The notes under the pieces are model-generated. The model was not told the DNA's origin. It did not search any database and saw only the letters and a program-made list of their open reading frames with translations. A DNA stretch of 20,807 bases from Chara braunii (Eukaryota; Streptophyta; Charophyceae; Charales; Characeae), in the NCBI GenBank assembly GCA_003427395.1, contig BFEA01000237.1, forward strand, positions 24,063 to 44,869, given 5' to 3'. This document shows, piece after piece, positions 1 through 9,370 of the stretch; position 1 is the first letter of the stretch, and each line of letters starts with the position of its first letter. Position numbers and translations under genes: made by a program.

Positions 1-330
1 GTACCGAGCCTGATATACAGTGCCGCAACTTTTCCGGACCTGAAAACAATCTGCCGCCGAGGTCCAAAAACTGGAATATCTGTCAGAATAAATCAGCGCA
101 ACTGTCCGGAGTCTNAAAATACGTCACCGTAGTGACACAGGTATCAACCGCACCCGAAGCACGTCAGGCACGCGCCTGTCCATGTGTCCCCCGCACTCAG
201 AACGTCTTAACAGTGGTCAGTGTTAGTGATCAAGCAANCCANNGAAANCGACTCAGGAAATCTCAGCCGTNAGGGGTAGTAAAAAAAATGACAAAACCCA
301 GGGAAAATATTCAATCCGGGGTCNAAACTA
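1..330. other. Low-quality left edge with ambiguous bases
   Basis: Seven N calls occur at 115, 238, 242, 243, 248, 271 and 324, and nowhere else in the window. No reading frame or repeat could be assigned. An open stretch here crosses the Ns and has no recognisable protein content, so it is not called as a gene. The Ns suggest a collapsed or poorly resolved repeat at this point of the assembly. Confidence 0.6.
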
Positions 331-349
331 ACGTCGGGGTAATCGAGGC

Positions 350-715
350 GAAATTAGGCCTCCCTCCTGATAATCATGCGTTCCCGCTCCTTTCATCAAT
401 TTTCATCATTCTTCCCTTTTCTTAATTTTATCGTTGAAAATATTAAATTAATCGTAAGTTTGCCAAAATTAAATTCCAAGAAAATTTTTATAAATAACCG
501 ATTTCGTTTTGTTTCTTTTTCCTTTTATCATTTTTTTAATATTTTTCTATGTTTTTAATTTCATTGCCGAAAACATAAAATAACAAGGGAATTTCCCCTA
601 AGATTAAATGTAGTGAAAAATGAAGAAAATAAGGAATATTGCGTTTTTCGCCGCTTCTCTTCTGGTCTTAATCTTTTTCTTTTATTTTTAATTATGATAT
701 TAGAATAGACAAAAA
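350..715. other. AT-rich noncoding segment
   Basis: The segment is strikingly rich in A and T, with many T-runs and A-runs, between GC-richer flanks. The only open frame is low-complexity F/S/I-rich text produced by the T-runs and is not credible as protein. It could be part of a 5' LTR or the leader of the retroelement that follows, but no boundary is visible. Confidence 0.5.
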
Positions 716-1005
716 TCCGAGGCCTCATTTCGGCCCCGGTTGTATGCCGTCAAAATGCCGCGGCGAGGTCTGTTTCCTCGATCTCTCTCCGCGGCAGGCT
801 AAAACGATCCCAGTCCTCTGAGCGACCGGAAATGACGGTCTCCAGTCGTGCTCAGTGCACCTACCCTTCTTGCTGTCTTTGGGGGTTACTCTTAAAATCT
901 AGTGCGTGCAGAATCAGGGGTACCCTGAGTTCTCATAATTCCTGCAGCCCGGTCATCCCAAAGCACTGTCAAAACGCGGACTTAACCCTGAGCCTAAACC
1001 CCTAA
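716..1005 (+). other. GC-richer leader upstream of pol
   Basis: Composition switches abruptly from AT-rich to mixed or GC-rich at about 710. No open frame of note is present; the pol frame opens just after a TAA at 1003-1005. I looked for a primer binding site (TGG followed by a tRNA 3' end complement, such as the initiator-Met type common in plant elements) and found none that is convincing. The region is most simply the 5' untranslated leader, or the end of a 5' LTR. Confidence 0.35.
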
Positions 1006-1059
1006 ACTGCCGTTTTCAGGCGGCGCACTACTTGTGGCCGCCTGACACCGCGATCAGGG

Positions 1060-1985
1060 ATGATGACGGGACCCCTTACCCCGCAGGCCCGGCTGGCGCA
1101 GGCAAGCCAAGAACCTTCCCGAAGAGAGCCTGAGCCGGGAGGAAGGAAAGAGGCTATGAAAGTGAAGGATGATGACGACGAGGAGGAAGAAGATGAGAGA
1201 CTGCGCCAGGAAGAGGACCAGAGGACAAAGCAAAGAAGTGCTAAGAAACAAGAGGCCAGGGAAGGAGATGAGCCGGTCTTGCACAATGTGCCGCCTAAGA
1301 AGAAGAAATACGTGGTCCGGTTGGAAGAAACATTTGACGCAGAGAAGGTGATCGACAGGTTGTTAGAGGGACATAACAACCTCATGACCTTGAAGGAAAT
1401 CTTGGCGTCAACCCCTAAGCTCCGTAATGGATTGAAGGGGAGGTTGTCGCATCGTCTGGTAACCAACGTCCATCTGGGTACGATCCTGCCCAAGGAGGCG
1501 GAGTGGGCAGAGTCGGGCACGAAGATGGATTGGAAGTATGTGGCCTACAACACAGTGGATTTGGTAGTGAAGGGCTCCAAGTGTGCAGCGATGGTGAACA
1601 AAGGGGCGGAAATGAATATCATCCGAGAGGCAGATGCCATCAGGTTCGGACTGGATATAGACCGATCTGATTCCGACATTCTACATGGGGCTAGTTGCAA
1701 GGCCGTGTTTTGTGGGACAGCCTCGAATGTGCTCATCGAGGTTGGAAAAGTAAACGCCAGGGCATGCTTCTTCATCATGCCGGACGTGGCTCACGGGATT
1801 CTTTTGGGGAGGTACTTTCTGAGCAGGACAGACACGGTGATATTTAATAAGCATGATGGGACTCTGATCCTTCTCTTTTGTGATCCTGCCTGCGGAAATT
1901 ATGAACTAATCACTTGCAGGAATACAGGGCTAAAAAGCATAAGCAACCGACCCAATCCAAGGTCTTTCACAATCGAGGAGTCGGA
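1060..1985 (+). pseudogene. pol N-terminal part: pre-protease segment and retropepsin-like aspartic protease (inactivated)
   Basis: The frame is open upstream to 1006; ATG at 1060 is the first Met. Residues 1-90 are highly charged, with a run of Asp and Glu followed by a Lys-rich stretch. A helical-looking segment (about residues 90-160) leads into a retropepsin-like fold: a strand ending in VDLVVKG, then the active-site region, and later ILLGRYFL, which matches the hydrophobic-hydrophobic-Gly motif near the end of retropepsins. The expected Asp-Thr/Ser-Gly active site reads Asn-Lys-Gly (in VNKGAEMNII), so the catalytic Asp is lost. The coding signal leaves this frame at about 1985, passes through a second frame (acidic PEEEERVE text) and resumes in a third at about 2030. 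In life this enzyme would mature the Gag and Pol polyproteins. Confidence 0.75.
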
Positions 1986-2027
1986 GGGCGAGCACCGGAG
2001 GCAGAGCCAGAAGAGGAAGAGAGGGTT

Positions 2028-2483
2028 GAGCGTTCTCCCTCAGCTTATCGGACGTGGGAAAGGCCATGGACTTGGTGGCCGCACATGAGATGGCAGATCC
2101 GGATGTCATCCAGGCATTGAGGGAGCAGGTCTTAGAGTATCCCGAGGCAGGGAGATTGAAGTTGGTGTATCGTCTTCCGGATAGCAGGAGGAACCCGACG
2201 TTGGTGCAGGCGCAATCTGTGAGTCGGGCCTTTTTTAGGGGGCGGCTCAAGCAGGGAGCGTTCTCCCTCAACTTGTCGGACGTGGGGAAGGTCATGGACT
2301 TGGTGGCCGCACATGAGATAGCAGATCCGGATGTTATCCAGGCATTGAGGGAGAAGGTCCTAGAGTGTCCCGAGGCAGGGAGATTGAAGTTGGTGTATCG
2401 TCTTCCGAATAGCAGAAGGAACCCGACGTTGGTGCAGGTGCAATCTGTGAGTCGGTCTTTTTTAGGGGGCGGCTCAAGCAGGG
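2028..2483 (+). repeat. In-frame tandem duplication in pol, period 228 bp, two copies
   Basis: Copy 1 (about 2028-2255) and copy 2 (about 2256-2483) align over their whole length, with about 12 substitutions (nearly all transitions) and a one-base deletion in copy 2 near 2448. Each encodes the linker between protease and reverse transcriptase, with the text DLVAAHE, ALREQVLE or ALREKVLE, and KLVYRLP. The period of 228 is 76 codons, so the duplication kept the frame when it formed. The later one-base deletion moves the downstream frame back to that of the protease part. Confidence 0.93.
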
Positions 2484-2491
2484 TTCCCAAA

Positions 2492-2719
2492 GGCAGTACA
2501 AGACGGTAGACCAGAAGTGTCACCCAGTCCCCGTCCTCTTTACTGAGGACGAGGAGGTGTACTATGAACGAGAGCGGGGGCTGGTACGGCGGATGAAGAA
2601 GAAAAGGCAGTACAAGACGGTAGACCAGAAGTGTCGCCCAGTCCCCATCCTCTTTACTAAGGACGAGGAGATGTACTATGAACGAGAGCGGGGGCTGATA
2701 CGGCGGATGAAGAAGAAAG
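2492..2719 (+). repeat. In-frame tandem duplication in pol, period 114 bp, two copies
   Basis: Copies at 2492-2605 and 2606-2719 differ at about five or six positions, all transitions (A/G). The period of 114 is 38 codons. Each copy encodes a charged segment with QYKTVDQKC, an acidic patch, YYERERGL and RRMKKK, immediately upstream of the reverse transcriptase. The sequence is unrelated to the 228 bp repeat just before it. Confidence 0.95.
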
Positions 2720-3780
2720 CCTTGGCAGAGCCATGCCGTATCAACGAAGGAAACGAGAAGAAGCTGATCATAGGAGAGTCCGACTTCCTATTGCCTCAGG
2801 AACGAGCCTTGATGGTGGAGTTAATGAAGAAGAGGCATCGCGCCTATGCGTTTAACGACGAGGAGCGCAGCGGGTTGGATGTAGATAAGATACCTATGAT
2901 ACGCATCCACACCATGCCACACAAACCATGAAACCTAAGAGGGGCGCGATATCTTAATCCTGACGAGGAAAAGAAGGTGGTGGACTACCTCGATGGCAAG
3001 ATACGTACATATGTCGCCGACTACTCGAGTGAGCCGTACGCGTCCCTGTGGTTTTGTTTTATCAAGCCTAACGGGACGCTGCGGTGGGTGCAAGATCTAC
3101 AAAGGCTAAATGTGGTGGCTGTGCGAGATGCTAGAGGGTTGCCCAATGCAGACGCACTGTTAGAGTCCTGTGCTGAAAAATCTATGATTTTGCTTATAGA
3201 CCTTTATTCAGGATATGACTTGTTTCCGGTCTATCCACCAAACAGGGTGACAGCTATGCATACACCTCGAAGACTGATCCACATAAATGTGGCTCCGCAA
3301 GGGTGGACCAACGCGGTAGCGATGGTCCAACGGGCCATGATACGAGCCATGCAGTCGGTCAGCCCTCATATTACGCAGCCATATATCGATGATCTGGTGG
3401 TGAAGGAGCCGGCAGTGAAGGAGAGTGGCGAGGTCTTGCCGGGGGTAAGACACTTTGTTTGGAAGCATATCCTGGACCTCGAGAAAGTCCTGAGCCTGCT
3501 CGAGGAGCATAACGTCACGGCGAGCGGGGCCAAGTCCAAACACTGCATGAGGGAAACTACTATCTTGGGGTTCGTTTGCAGTGAGAAGGGCTGACAACCG
3601 GATGTGAAGAAGACGAACAAGATTACTGAGTGGCCAGTTTCATTCCACTCAATAACTGATGTCCGGAGCTTCCTTGGGACGTGCGGATTTTGGAGGGCCT
3701 TCGTCAAGAACTTTGCGGCCAAGACTGAGCACCTGAGAAAGTTAGTTCGTCAGGATCAGGAGTGGGTTTGGGGCGAAGAG
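2720..3780 (+). pseudogene. pol reverse transcriptase domain (stops inside)
   Basis: The frame is continuous but broken by TGA at 2929 and 3592. Reverse transcriptase landmarks appear in order: KPNGTLRWVQDLQRLN (finger motif, normally KxDGTLR..xDYRxLN), LIDLYSGYD with the motif A catalytic Asp at 3199-3201, PQGWTNAVAMVQRAM (motif B) and YIDD at 3382-3393 (motif C). All three catalytic Asp codons survive. The connection segment DVRSFLGTCGFWRAFVKNF follows at about 3658-3717, as in Ty3/gypsy elements. The enzyme would copy element RNA into DNA in a virus-like particle. The TGA at 2929 probably replaces a Trp codon and the TGA at 3592 an Arg codon; this is an inference from codon context. Confidence 0.92.
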
Positions 3781-4813
3781 TAGGAGGTGGTGGCCAGAAT
3801 GAAGGCAAAGTTCTGAGAAAGGGGCTTGATGTTGAGGGCGCCAGACTATGACGCCACGGAAACGAGACCCTTCATTGTCGAAACGGATGCGGGGCCAACT
3901 GCCTTAGGTGGGGTTTTAATCCAGGCAGACACGGAGGGAAAAGAAAGGCCTATGAGATTTGAGAGTCAGACTCTCTGTACGACCGAGAGGAACTATTCTC
4001 AGTTCAAGAGAGAGACCTTTGTCGTCCTACACTGTCTGCGAATCTTTCGAAACTACATCTTCGGCAGAAGGTTTATATTGAGAGTGGACCCAACTGCCCT
4101 GACCTACTCTCTAAGGAATTATGTTCCATCGGATCCAACAGTTGTCAGGTGACTGACGTACATCTGGATGTTTAACTTCGAGTTTGAGCGGATCCCTGGA
4201 AACAAGAACCAGGCGGAGGGGCTGAGTCGTATCAACTGGGATAGTCGAGAAGGGGAGGCGGTGAAAAATACGCCCCCAATTGATGGATTTTTGAATCGAG
4301 AGGAAGATGTCCGTCTCCACATTAACAAGTGGTCGCCGCGAGTGCCCAGTTGTGTGGGCCATCCTATCTGGCAAACGCCGAGCGGGTATGAACGGAAGGC
4401 GGAGCTAGTCCTTAAGCCTCTTAAGGAAGAGGATCCCTGCGGTGGTAAAGATGTTCAGTGGATGATGAAGTTGGCATTCGCTGGATCGCATAGCCTAGTG
4501 GAAAATATGAGGACAATAGAGAAGGGACCAGGTCGGGTAGAACGGCATGAGGAGTTAATGGGGGGGATATATCTCCTCGCCAATACGTTACTGCAAGAAA
4601 ACCTTAATCAAACAGACTCGTTGAACCCGGCGGGAAATGAGGACGAGGTGCCCGAGAGCCAGGACGACGAGTTTGAAGAGGGTGAGATCAAAGAGGTCTT
4701 TCGTGCGGAAGAGTATGAAGGGATCTACCTAAAGCTGGGACTCCTTCTGTCATGCGAAATGCGGCTCAGAGATGCGAGCGACAGGGCTCAAAGGATGATG
4801 CAGCGGTATGCGG
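3781..4813 (+). pseudogene. pol RNase H domain and linker to integrase (broken)
   Basis: TAG at 3781, TGA at 3814 and TGA at 4150 interrupt the frame. RNase H landmarks are FIVETDAGPTALGGVLIQ (first catalytic Asp), RNYSQFKRETFVVLHCLRIF (catalytic Glu), FILRVDPTAL (usually TDHxxL; third acidic residue present) and IPGNKNQAEGLSRINW, where the usual ADxLSR Asp is Glu. The domain would degrade RNA in the RNA-DNA hybrid during reverse transcription. After about 4250 comes an acidic linker of roughly 180 residues without recognised motifs. The frame ends at TGA 4816, but by then the coding signal has shifted to another frame at about 4805-4814. Confidence 0.88.
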
Positions 4814-5913
4814 GATGACCATCTTTTCGTAAGGAGAGAAGTAGGGAATCCCAGGAGAGTCGTCTGAGGTAGGAATCGTCAGATTGACGTCATAGCAGCA
4901 CTTCATGATGGCATTGAAGGAGGGCATCGAGGGGTACATGCCACATACGCCAAAATAAGTGAGTTGTACTACTGGGATGGAATGATGAACATGATTGGGA
5001 AGTTCTGCCATTCTTGCATGCCCTGCCAGGAGAGATTCCGTTTGAGGCTTGGAGAGCCGTTATATCCAAGGTTAGAGCGAGAGGTGGGGGCTGCAGTGCA
5101 TCTCGATCTACTGTTCATGCCACTTGGGGATCAGAGCTATAACTACATCTTCGATGCGCGCGATAACCTATCTGGCTTCGTAGACGAACGTGTCATTTCG
5201 TTAGGGAGTTCGTAATGGACACGGGATTGGAGTTTACCTGCCAAGAGGTGCAAGAATTGTTATCAAGGTATGCTGTAGTAACGAACTACACCACGGACGC
5301 GCACCCCCAGGCAAACGCTCCAATGGAGAGAGGGCATAATACCATTACGAACCTCCTGGCTAAGTGGACCGAAGGTAGGCCTAATCAATGGCCAAGGTAC
5401 CTAAGGGCGACATTCTTTGTCAAGAACATTACAATGAAAAGATCCACCAAGTACGCATCAGCGACGTTGTGGTATGGAAGGCATGCCACCTTCCCAATCA
5501 AGACCTTTCTTAAAACCTTGAGGCGCCAGGATCTGGAAGTCAACTTGCCTTTTGAAGAGTTACTCGATGTTCGGGCGCGTCAGGTGGGTGCAATAGAAGA
5601 AAGAATTCAGGAGGCGTCTGACCGGGTGGAAATGAGTCGCATGGATGATAAGGCTTGCTGGGATCAGTCAGTGCGAGTGAGGAAAGTACCTTTGGCAGTT
5701 GGGGACGCCGTGCTCCTGTATGATTCATCATTAGAGAAGCAATAGTCCAGGAAGCTCGACAAGAGGTGGTTAGGTCCCTACCGAGTCGTGCGGTGTGGAG
5801 ATTTTGAAGCATACCAGATCGAAGAGTTGAATGGGACTGAGTGTAAGGACTGGGTATTTGGAACACGACTGAAGAAGTTTGTGGTGAGAGAGAAGGTCAG
5901 AAACACGATCTGA
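4814..5913 (+). pseudogene. pol integrase: HHCC finger, DDE core (internally deleted), GPY module
   Basis: An HHCC zinc-binding domain is visible: His codons at 4904 and 4925 and Cys codons at 5015 and 5024 (CMPCQ). The core has Asp in VHLDLL (5105-5107), Asp in MDTGLEF (5218-5220) and Glu in APMERGH (5326-5328); the last two are exactly 35 residues apart, the classic D35E spacing. The first two are only about 38 codons apart, fewer than the 55-60 usual for gypsy integrases, and the frame changes between them at about 5200, so a small deletion is likely. TGA at 4865 and TAG at 5743 are further breaks. WLGPYRV at about 5767-5787 is the GPF/GPY module. No chromodomain follows; the frame ends at TGA 5911-5913. 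The enzyme would insert the element DNA into the genome. Confidence 0.9.
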
Positions 5914-6078
5914 CTTCCCTTAGAATAAAGATGATAGGATGTGTAGATTGGATAGGTTGTATGTTGCATGAGTTTAGTTTGGTCTGGGCTTGCTTTGATT
6001 ATCACCAGTTTGCTTACCCCAATGTGTGTCTGTTGTCAACTTCGCCTGTTGTGCAAGTCTGACTTTACGAAGACAGCC
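5914..6078 (+). other. Spacer between pol and gag
   Basis: These 165 bases separate the pol stop from the gag ATG. They are too short to hold an LTR plus leader. An AATAAA occurs at 5924-5929. A pyrimidine-containing stretch ending in CAG near 6010 could be a splice acceptor for a separate gag message, but this is speculation. Confidence 0.5.
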
Positions 6079-7467
6079 ATGCCAAGAGGAGGGAAGGGGA
6101 CACAGCCGTCACGAAGGCCGTTGGGGGCATCAAGAGGATATGAGCGGCATGGGCCTCACCATCGAGAGAGTACTTCGGTGTACGATGATGGGGATATCGA
6201 GCTATTCTTGGACAACTTCAGGGAGCATGCAGGGCGTATGGGTTGGAGATTGAGAGATTGATGGGAGCCAGTCGGTTCGAGGGGAGTCGGCCAGTTCGAG
6301 GAGCCTTTTGCCCCAATCCGTAGGGAGGCGACGACGAGGCCAGAGGTGGAAATGAGGATGCAGGAGCTACGGCCCACACCTGTGGGACCTGATGGCAGGC
6401 TGATTCGCCTAGAGATCGGAAATGCGACGGACTTTATCCCCGCCTTCAAGTGGTTCATGCAGGGGCAGCGTATACCGAGAGATGACTGGGTGAGGATGCT
6501 ACCCCTCTGGACCAGAAAGGTGGAGAGGCCACTGGCTAGACAGATCAGGGATATGGCCCGGGATTGGGAGAGCTGCAGGGCACATTTGAGAGAGGCCTTT
6601 CGGCGCCCAAAGCCACCCCTGCCTCGAGTTGAGAGACGCCAGAGGAGCAGGAGGCAGAAGGACCCTGAGCCCAGTGAGGCGAGGCCATCTCGAGGGGGAC
6701 GGAAGGCCCTAGCCAGGACAGAAGAGGAGTCGGAACCTAAGGGTGAGGAGCGAGGGGCGTATCCTGAGTGTGGGCTGGGACCGCTGGAGTTCAATCATTT
6801 TACCGAGGGTGGATTGAGGAAGTCGCCAGTACGCACACAGGAGGAGGCGCCAGCATCTGAGGGGCCGCTGAGAGAGTTGGAGGCACATCTGGACGTCTCT
6901 CGATGGGGAACGTCGCCTCGAGGTGAGGAGCGTGGAGGACAGGCAGAGGAGGTGCCACGAGAGGAGGTGCCACAAGAGGAGGCCCGGGACACTCAAGGAG
7001 AGACGAGGCTGGGTGATGAGGGGAGACGTACAGGGAAGGAGGTCATAGAGGTTGGAGAGGACACACCCCCTCGGACGCCAGCGGTGGGTTTGAGGCTTGG
7101 GGATACACCAGGGAGCATTCTCCAGGCAGCAGAGGGATCGCAGAGAGAGGAGGCCCCATTGCCCCCATTAGAGAAGGCTCCTTCCCCGGAGAGAAGGGTT
7201 GAGAAGAGGAGAGAGACCGCAAGCGTGAGGAGAGAAGCCTTGGCCTTGATTGACAGGCACTTAGCAGCTCATGCCCTGGAGCACCCAGACCTGGAGGAGC
7301 CAACACCTGAAAAGCCGCGTTAGGAGTCGTGCCAGCCTGAGAAGGAGGTGGAGGCAGAGATCCCGAAGAGGGTCGACCTTCGCACGAGGGAGATGGCACC
7401 AACTGGCGAAACAGCTGAAGAAAAGAGGGCGACAAGAAGCAGGAGAATAGAAGAGATATGGCAGGAG

Positions 7468-7549
7468 AGGCAGAGGTTGGAGGCAACGGGAGCACTTCCG
7501 GTGCAACAACAGGAAAGGCAGAGGTTGGAGGCAGCAGGGGCACTTCCGG
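7468..7549 (+). repeat. 48 bp in-frame tandem repeat inside gag
   Basis: A unit beginning AGGCAGAGGTTGGAGGCA occurs at 7468 and again at 7516 (the second copy is incomplete), giving QRLEATGALPVQQQER then QRLEAAGALPDQ. The period is 16 codons, so the frame is kept. It lies in the disordered spacer. Confidence 0.88.
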
Positions 7550-8500
7550 ATCAGCCACCCAGCGCGCCACCTAAGGCCCCCGAAATCCCAGAGATGTGGA
7601 GGGACTTTTGGGAGCAAATAGAAGAGGAGCTTCCGTCGCTAACAAGAGTTAGAAAGAAAAGCAGAGGAGAGGCTGGATCGCAAGATCAGGTTCCTAACCA
7701 AGACAACTTTTGACCGGTACTTGTTGTTGGAAAGCGATCTGGTAGGGAAGAAGATGAAGGCAGAGGGACATGGGCTACACTTGAAGACGATGGAGGTAGA
7801 GATCCACGAGCTCAGGACTCTGGTGGCTAGTCAGGCTCCCATTATTGAGGACTTAAGGCAGCAGCGGCAAAGGAGAGCGAACAAGGCCGAGAGAAGCCGA
7901 CAGGGAGAGTAGAGGCAACCAGGACAGTGGTTGCCGGGGCAGCCATCTGCGGCAGAGCCTCGCCGGGAGTCACCCATGGGGAGAGTTATCCTGGAGCCTG
8001 AGGAGGCGAAGGCCAAGAGGGAGGCAGACAGAGAGGCCTTCGAGTTAAGAGCCCCTACTGAGCTCGCGACGCTATATATAGTAGTAACGGACCCAGTCAT
8101 GCCATTGGCAGTTGAGGAGGAGTTACTACCGTCTAGCAGTGAGCGAGCTCAAGGCTCAGCAGAGGGATCCATGGACGTGCTCCTTGAGGCAGTGCATACT
8201 ATGCAGGAGGAGGAGAGTTTGTTTTCGCCTGAACAGAGGATAGAGGAGCCTCTTGAGCGAGAGATGGGGATTGGGACAGACGGTGTCATTGAGGACAGGC
8301 CCTAGAGATTGGACACTCCTGAGTATGGGTCAGAGGGGATTGGGGTTCGACCAGGGCCGAGTACCCAGGGGTTGGAGACATGATACAAGCCTTTGGATGT
8401 GCCTCAGAGTTATGAGCTGAGCAGGGAGGTCAGCGAAGCACCATCATCGCTAGGATCTCAAAGGGGGGAGAAAAAATCCAGGAAGTGGTTTGATACATCC

Positions 8501-8542
8501 TGCTTCTTCTGCATGAAGGAAAGTCATCGAGCCTTGCAGTGT
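8501..8542 (+). other. CCHC zinc knuckle of Gag (nucleocapsid motif)
   Basis: The 14 residues CFFCMKESHRALQC fit C-x2-C-x4-H-x4-C exactly, the retroviral-type zinc knuckle found in the nucleocapsid part of Gag that packages element RNA. All four ligands are intact. It ends about 50 residues before the final stop, the usual C-terminal place in Gag. Confidence 0.93.
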
Positions 8543-8689
8543 CCTAAATTTCTAAAGGACAAGGCTGAAGGGAAAGTTACAGAGAAGGGTGGCAGGATGT
8601 ATGATAGATAGGGCAGAAGAGTGGAGAGATCTGCAGATGGGGGTAAGGCTCAGCTATATAGGCAAAACCAGGAGGAGATGAGCGAGTAA

Positions 8690-9370
8690 GACTGATTTAT
8701 CTATACGATTGACATATTGTACATAGGACCTGAGCTTAGGATTAGATGACATCCTCTAGGCTTAGATGTCCACTTGCATCTGATAGATGGTTTGAATTTG
8801 GATTTTTATTGAGCTTGCCATCTTGAGGGTCAGGACGTGATGGATGGGGCGTGTACATATCTAGGTGGTCTACACCCTGACTTTCGAGAGACAAACCCAA
8901 CATGTATTCTGAAGGTAGTACTAGTATGAGTTTGGATTTGTTGGAAACGAGTGAGCTATGGCTTGGAAACATTTGTGTGCGGGGCATTTTTATCCCTGAG
9001 TGTATATTAAATTAAGATTGTTTTTCCTGAAACTATTATGTGTATATAACGATCACTCTCACACTCACATATGTGGTTCTTACGCTGATGGATGATGGTT
9101 TTGTGTGAGAAATGTTCATGATGCATCTCATGTTAATGGATGTGAAGTATGTGAAACTGTCTACTCTTCGATACACTCGTGCGGTCTGCTCACAGGCAGG
9201 TGATAGGGCAAAGTATAAGGAGAGAAAGCGCAGTCTGTTTGTGAATGATCATAGGAATCCTAAGGGATTTGTAGGTCTTTGAGGCCTGAATGTTTTATCA
9301 TGTCGAATGTTGATTGCTTAAGCTGTGATGAGGACTCATAAGATAGTCTCTGAGTGATGGTTGTTCCATA
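8690..9370 (+). other. Noncoding region after gag
   Basis: No open frame with credible protein content is present on either strand. A small perfect palindrome CACATATGTG lies at 9066-9075. No second protease or reverse transcriptase segment follows, so this is not the start of a normal gag-pol element. It is most simply the 3' untranslated part of the element. Confidence 0.5.

Larger units (their letters stand above)
6079..8689 (+). pseudogene. gag: capsid-like region, long acidic spacer, CCHC zinc knuckle (broken)
   Basis: ATG at 6079 opens a frame starting MPRGGKGTQ. DIELFLDNFREHAGRMGW, then RLEIGNATDFIPAFKWFM, LPLWTRKVERPLARQI and DWESCRAHLREAF, resemble the helical capsid part of plant-type Gag proteins. 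After about 6620 comes a very long Glu/Arg/Pro-rich, probably disordered spacer. The frame shifts by one near 7640-7660, after which RLDRKIRFLTKTTFDRYLLLES and a coiled-coil-like stretch continue. The end has the zinc knuckle CFFCMKESHRALQC. Nonsense codons lie at 6259, 7321, 7910, 8303, 8381 and 8609; the probable natural stop is TAA at 8687. With about 870 codons it is long for a Gag. The protein would form the virus-like particle and bind element RNA. Its position after pol is unusual. Confidence 0.82.

Noticed and set aside
980-1007. Telomere-like text (CCCTAAAC after AACCCTGAGCCTAAACC)
   Set aside because: Only one exact unit is present; no array.
1-1059. 5' LTR matching the region after 9499
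   Set aside because: No shared stretch longer than chance was found by eye; a self dot plot would be decisive.
1930-2523. Minus-strand open frame of 197 codons
   Set aside because: It mirrors the duplicated pol linker on the + strand and has no domain of its own.
2028-2719. The 228 bp period being twice the 114 bp period, suggesting a common unit
   Set aside because: The two repeats are unrelated in sequence; the ratio is probably coincidence.
7043-7570. Minus-strand open frame of 175 codons, Pro/Leu/Ser-rich
   Set aside because: It is the complement of the Glu/Arg-rich gag spacer.
1006-8689. Two tandem retroelements sharing an LTR (pol of one, gag of the next)
   Set aside because: Only 165 bases lie between the pol stop and gag start, with no room for an LTR and leader; it remains possible only with a precise deletion.
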